From positions 25,085,348 to 25,149,347 of the forward strand of contig NC_061870.1 in the NCBI RefSeq assembly GCF_907164915.1: a stretch of DNA of 64,000 nt, read 5' to 3'. The translations under genes and the position numbers were made by a program. Under the pieces are notes generated by a model, which worked only from the letters and a program-made list of their open reading frames with translations, was not told where the DNA came from and did not search any database. Shown here in pieces: positions 63,842-64,000 of this stretch (within the stretch, counting starts at the first letter, position 1; each line of letters opens with the position of its first letter). This DNA is from Impatiens glandulifera (Eukaryota > Streptophyta > Magnoliopsida > Ericales > Balsaminaceae).

Positions 63842-64000
63842 AAAAACTAAAAATAATAATAATTATAATACTAAAAATAAAAATAAAAGTAATATTAATA
63901 ATAAAAAAATAATAATAATAAGTAAAATACAAATAATAACAATAATAATAACGATAATGAAAATAATAATAATAAAAAAAATAATATTAATTAAAAGATA
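63842..64000. repeat. (AAT)n-rich low-complexity tract upstream of PUR5
   Basis: Repeated AATAAT/ATAATA units with occasional G or C continue to the window edge. Confidence 0.8.

Overview
The window is nuclear DNA of a flowering plant, most likely a eudicot. The protein-coding genes are plant families with GT-AG introns: a CrRLK1L receptor kinase, PIP/PIPL secreted peptides, an MRG chromatin reader, a subgroup-22 R2R3-MYB, PCNA, a HIPL fragment and plastid-type PUR5. The intergenic DNA is very AT-rich and full of (AT)n tracts, MITEs and decayed retroelements. I cannot name the species from the sequence alone.

Layout. 1-4 kb is gene-poor and holds a LINE fragment. 4.0-5.3 kb is a large foldback element. 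5.8-11.4 kb is the left gene island: an intronless CrRLK1L kinase (5814-8306, +), a PIP-type peptide precursor (8570-8827, -) and, head-to-head with it, a peptide precursor with four tandem GPSPG-GH units (10991-11353, +). 13.3-22.2 kb is an old minus-strand LINE split by a younger minus-strand TNT1-94-like Copia element. The 5' LTR of the Copia element lacks its outer 25 bp, and a 49-bp host segment is duplicated at its flanks. 22.6-27.7 kb is the second gene island: an MRG gene of 11 exons (+) facing an R2R3-MYB gene (-).

28-58 kb is accessory DNA. It holds several MITE-like copies, a five-unit tandem array of about 0.9-1.1 kb monomers (33.3-38.0 kb) in which only two units carry a 150-bp foldback hairpin, and an intact hAT-type MITE with a perfect 8-bp target duplication. 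It also holds a solo Copia LTR whose U3 carries a hairpin-forming 49-bp minisatellite with ten ACGTGG cores, a decayed Copia fragment with its own minisatellite, a second full-length LINE relic on the + strand, and a 90-bp tandem repeat that runs into a MITE end.

59.2-63.7 kb is the right gene island: a PCNA paralogue broken by a frameshift beside its interdomain loop, a truncated HIPL1 N-terminal fragment, and an intact eight-exon PUR5 gene (-).

No operon-like cooperation is expected. The only pair with an obvious functional link is the divergent peptide genes at 8.6-11.4 kb, which lie next to a receptor-like kinase of the malectin family. That adjacency is not evidence of a ligand-receptor pair. 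The most unusual structures are the four-unit peptide precursor, the hairpin minisatellite LTR, the hairpin-bearing tandem array and the aberrant Copia insertion junction. All coordinates of exons and repeats were worked out by eye.
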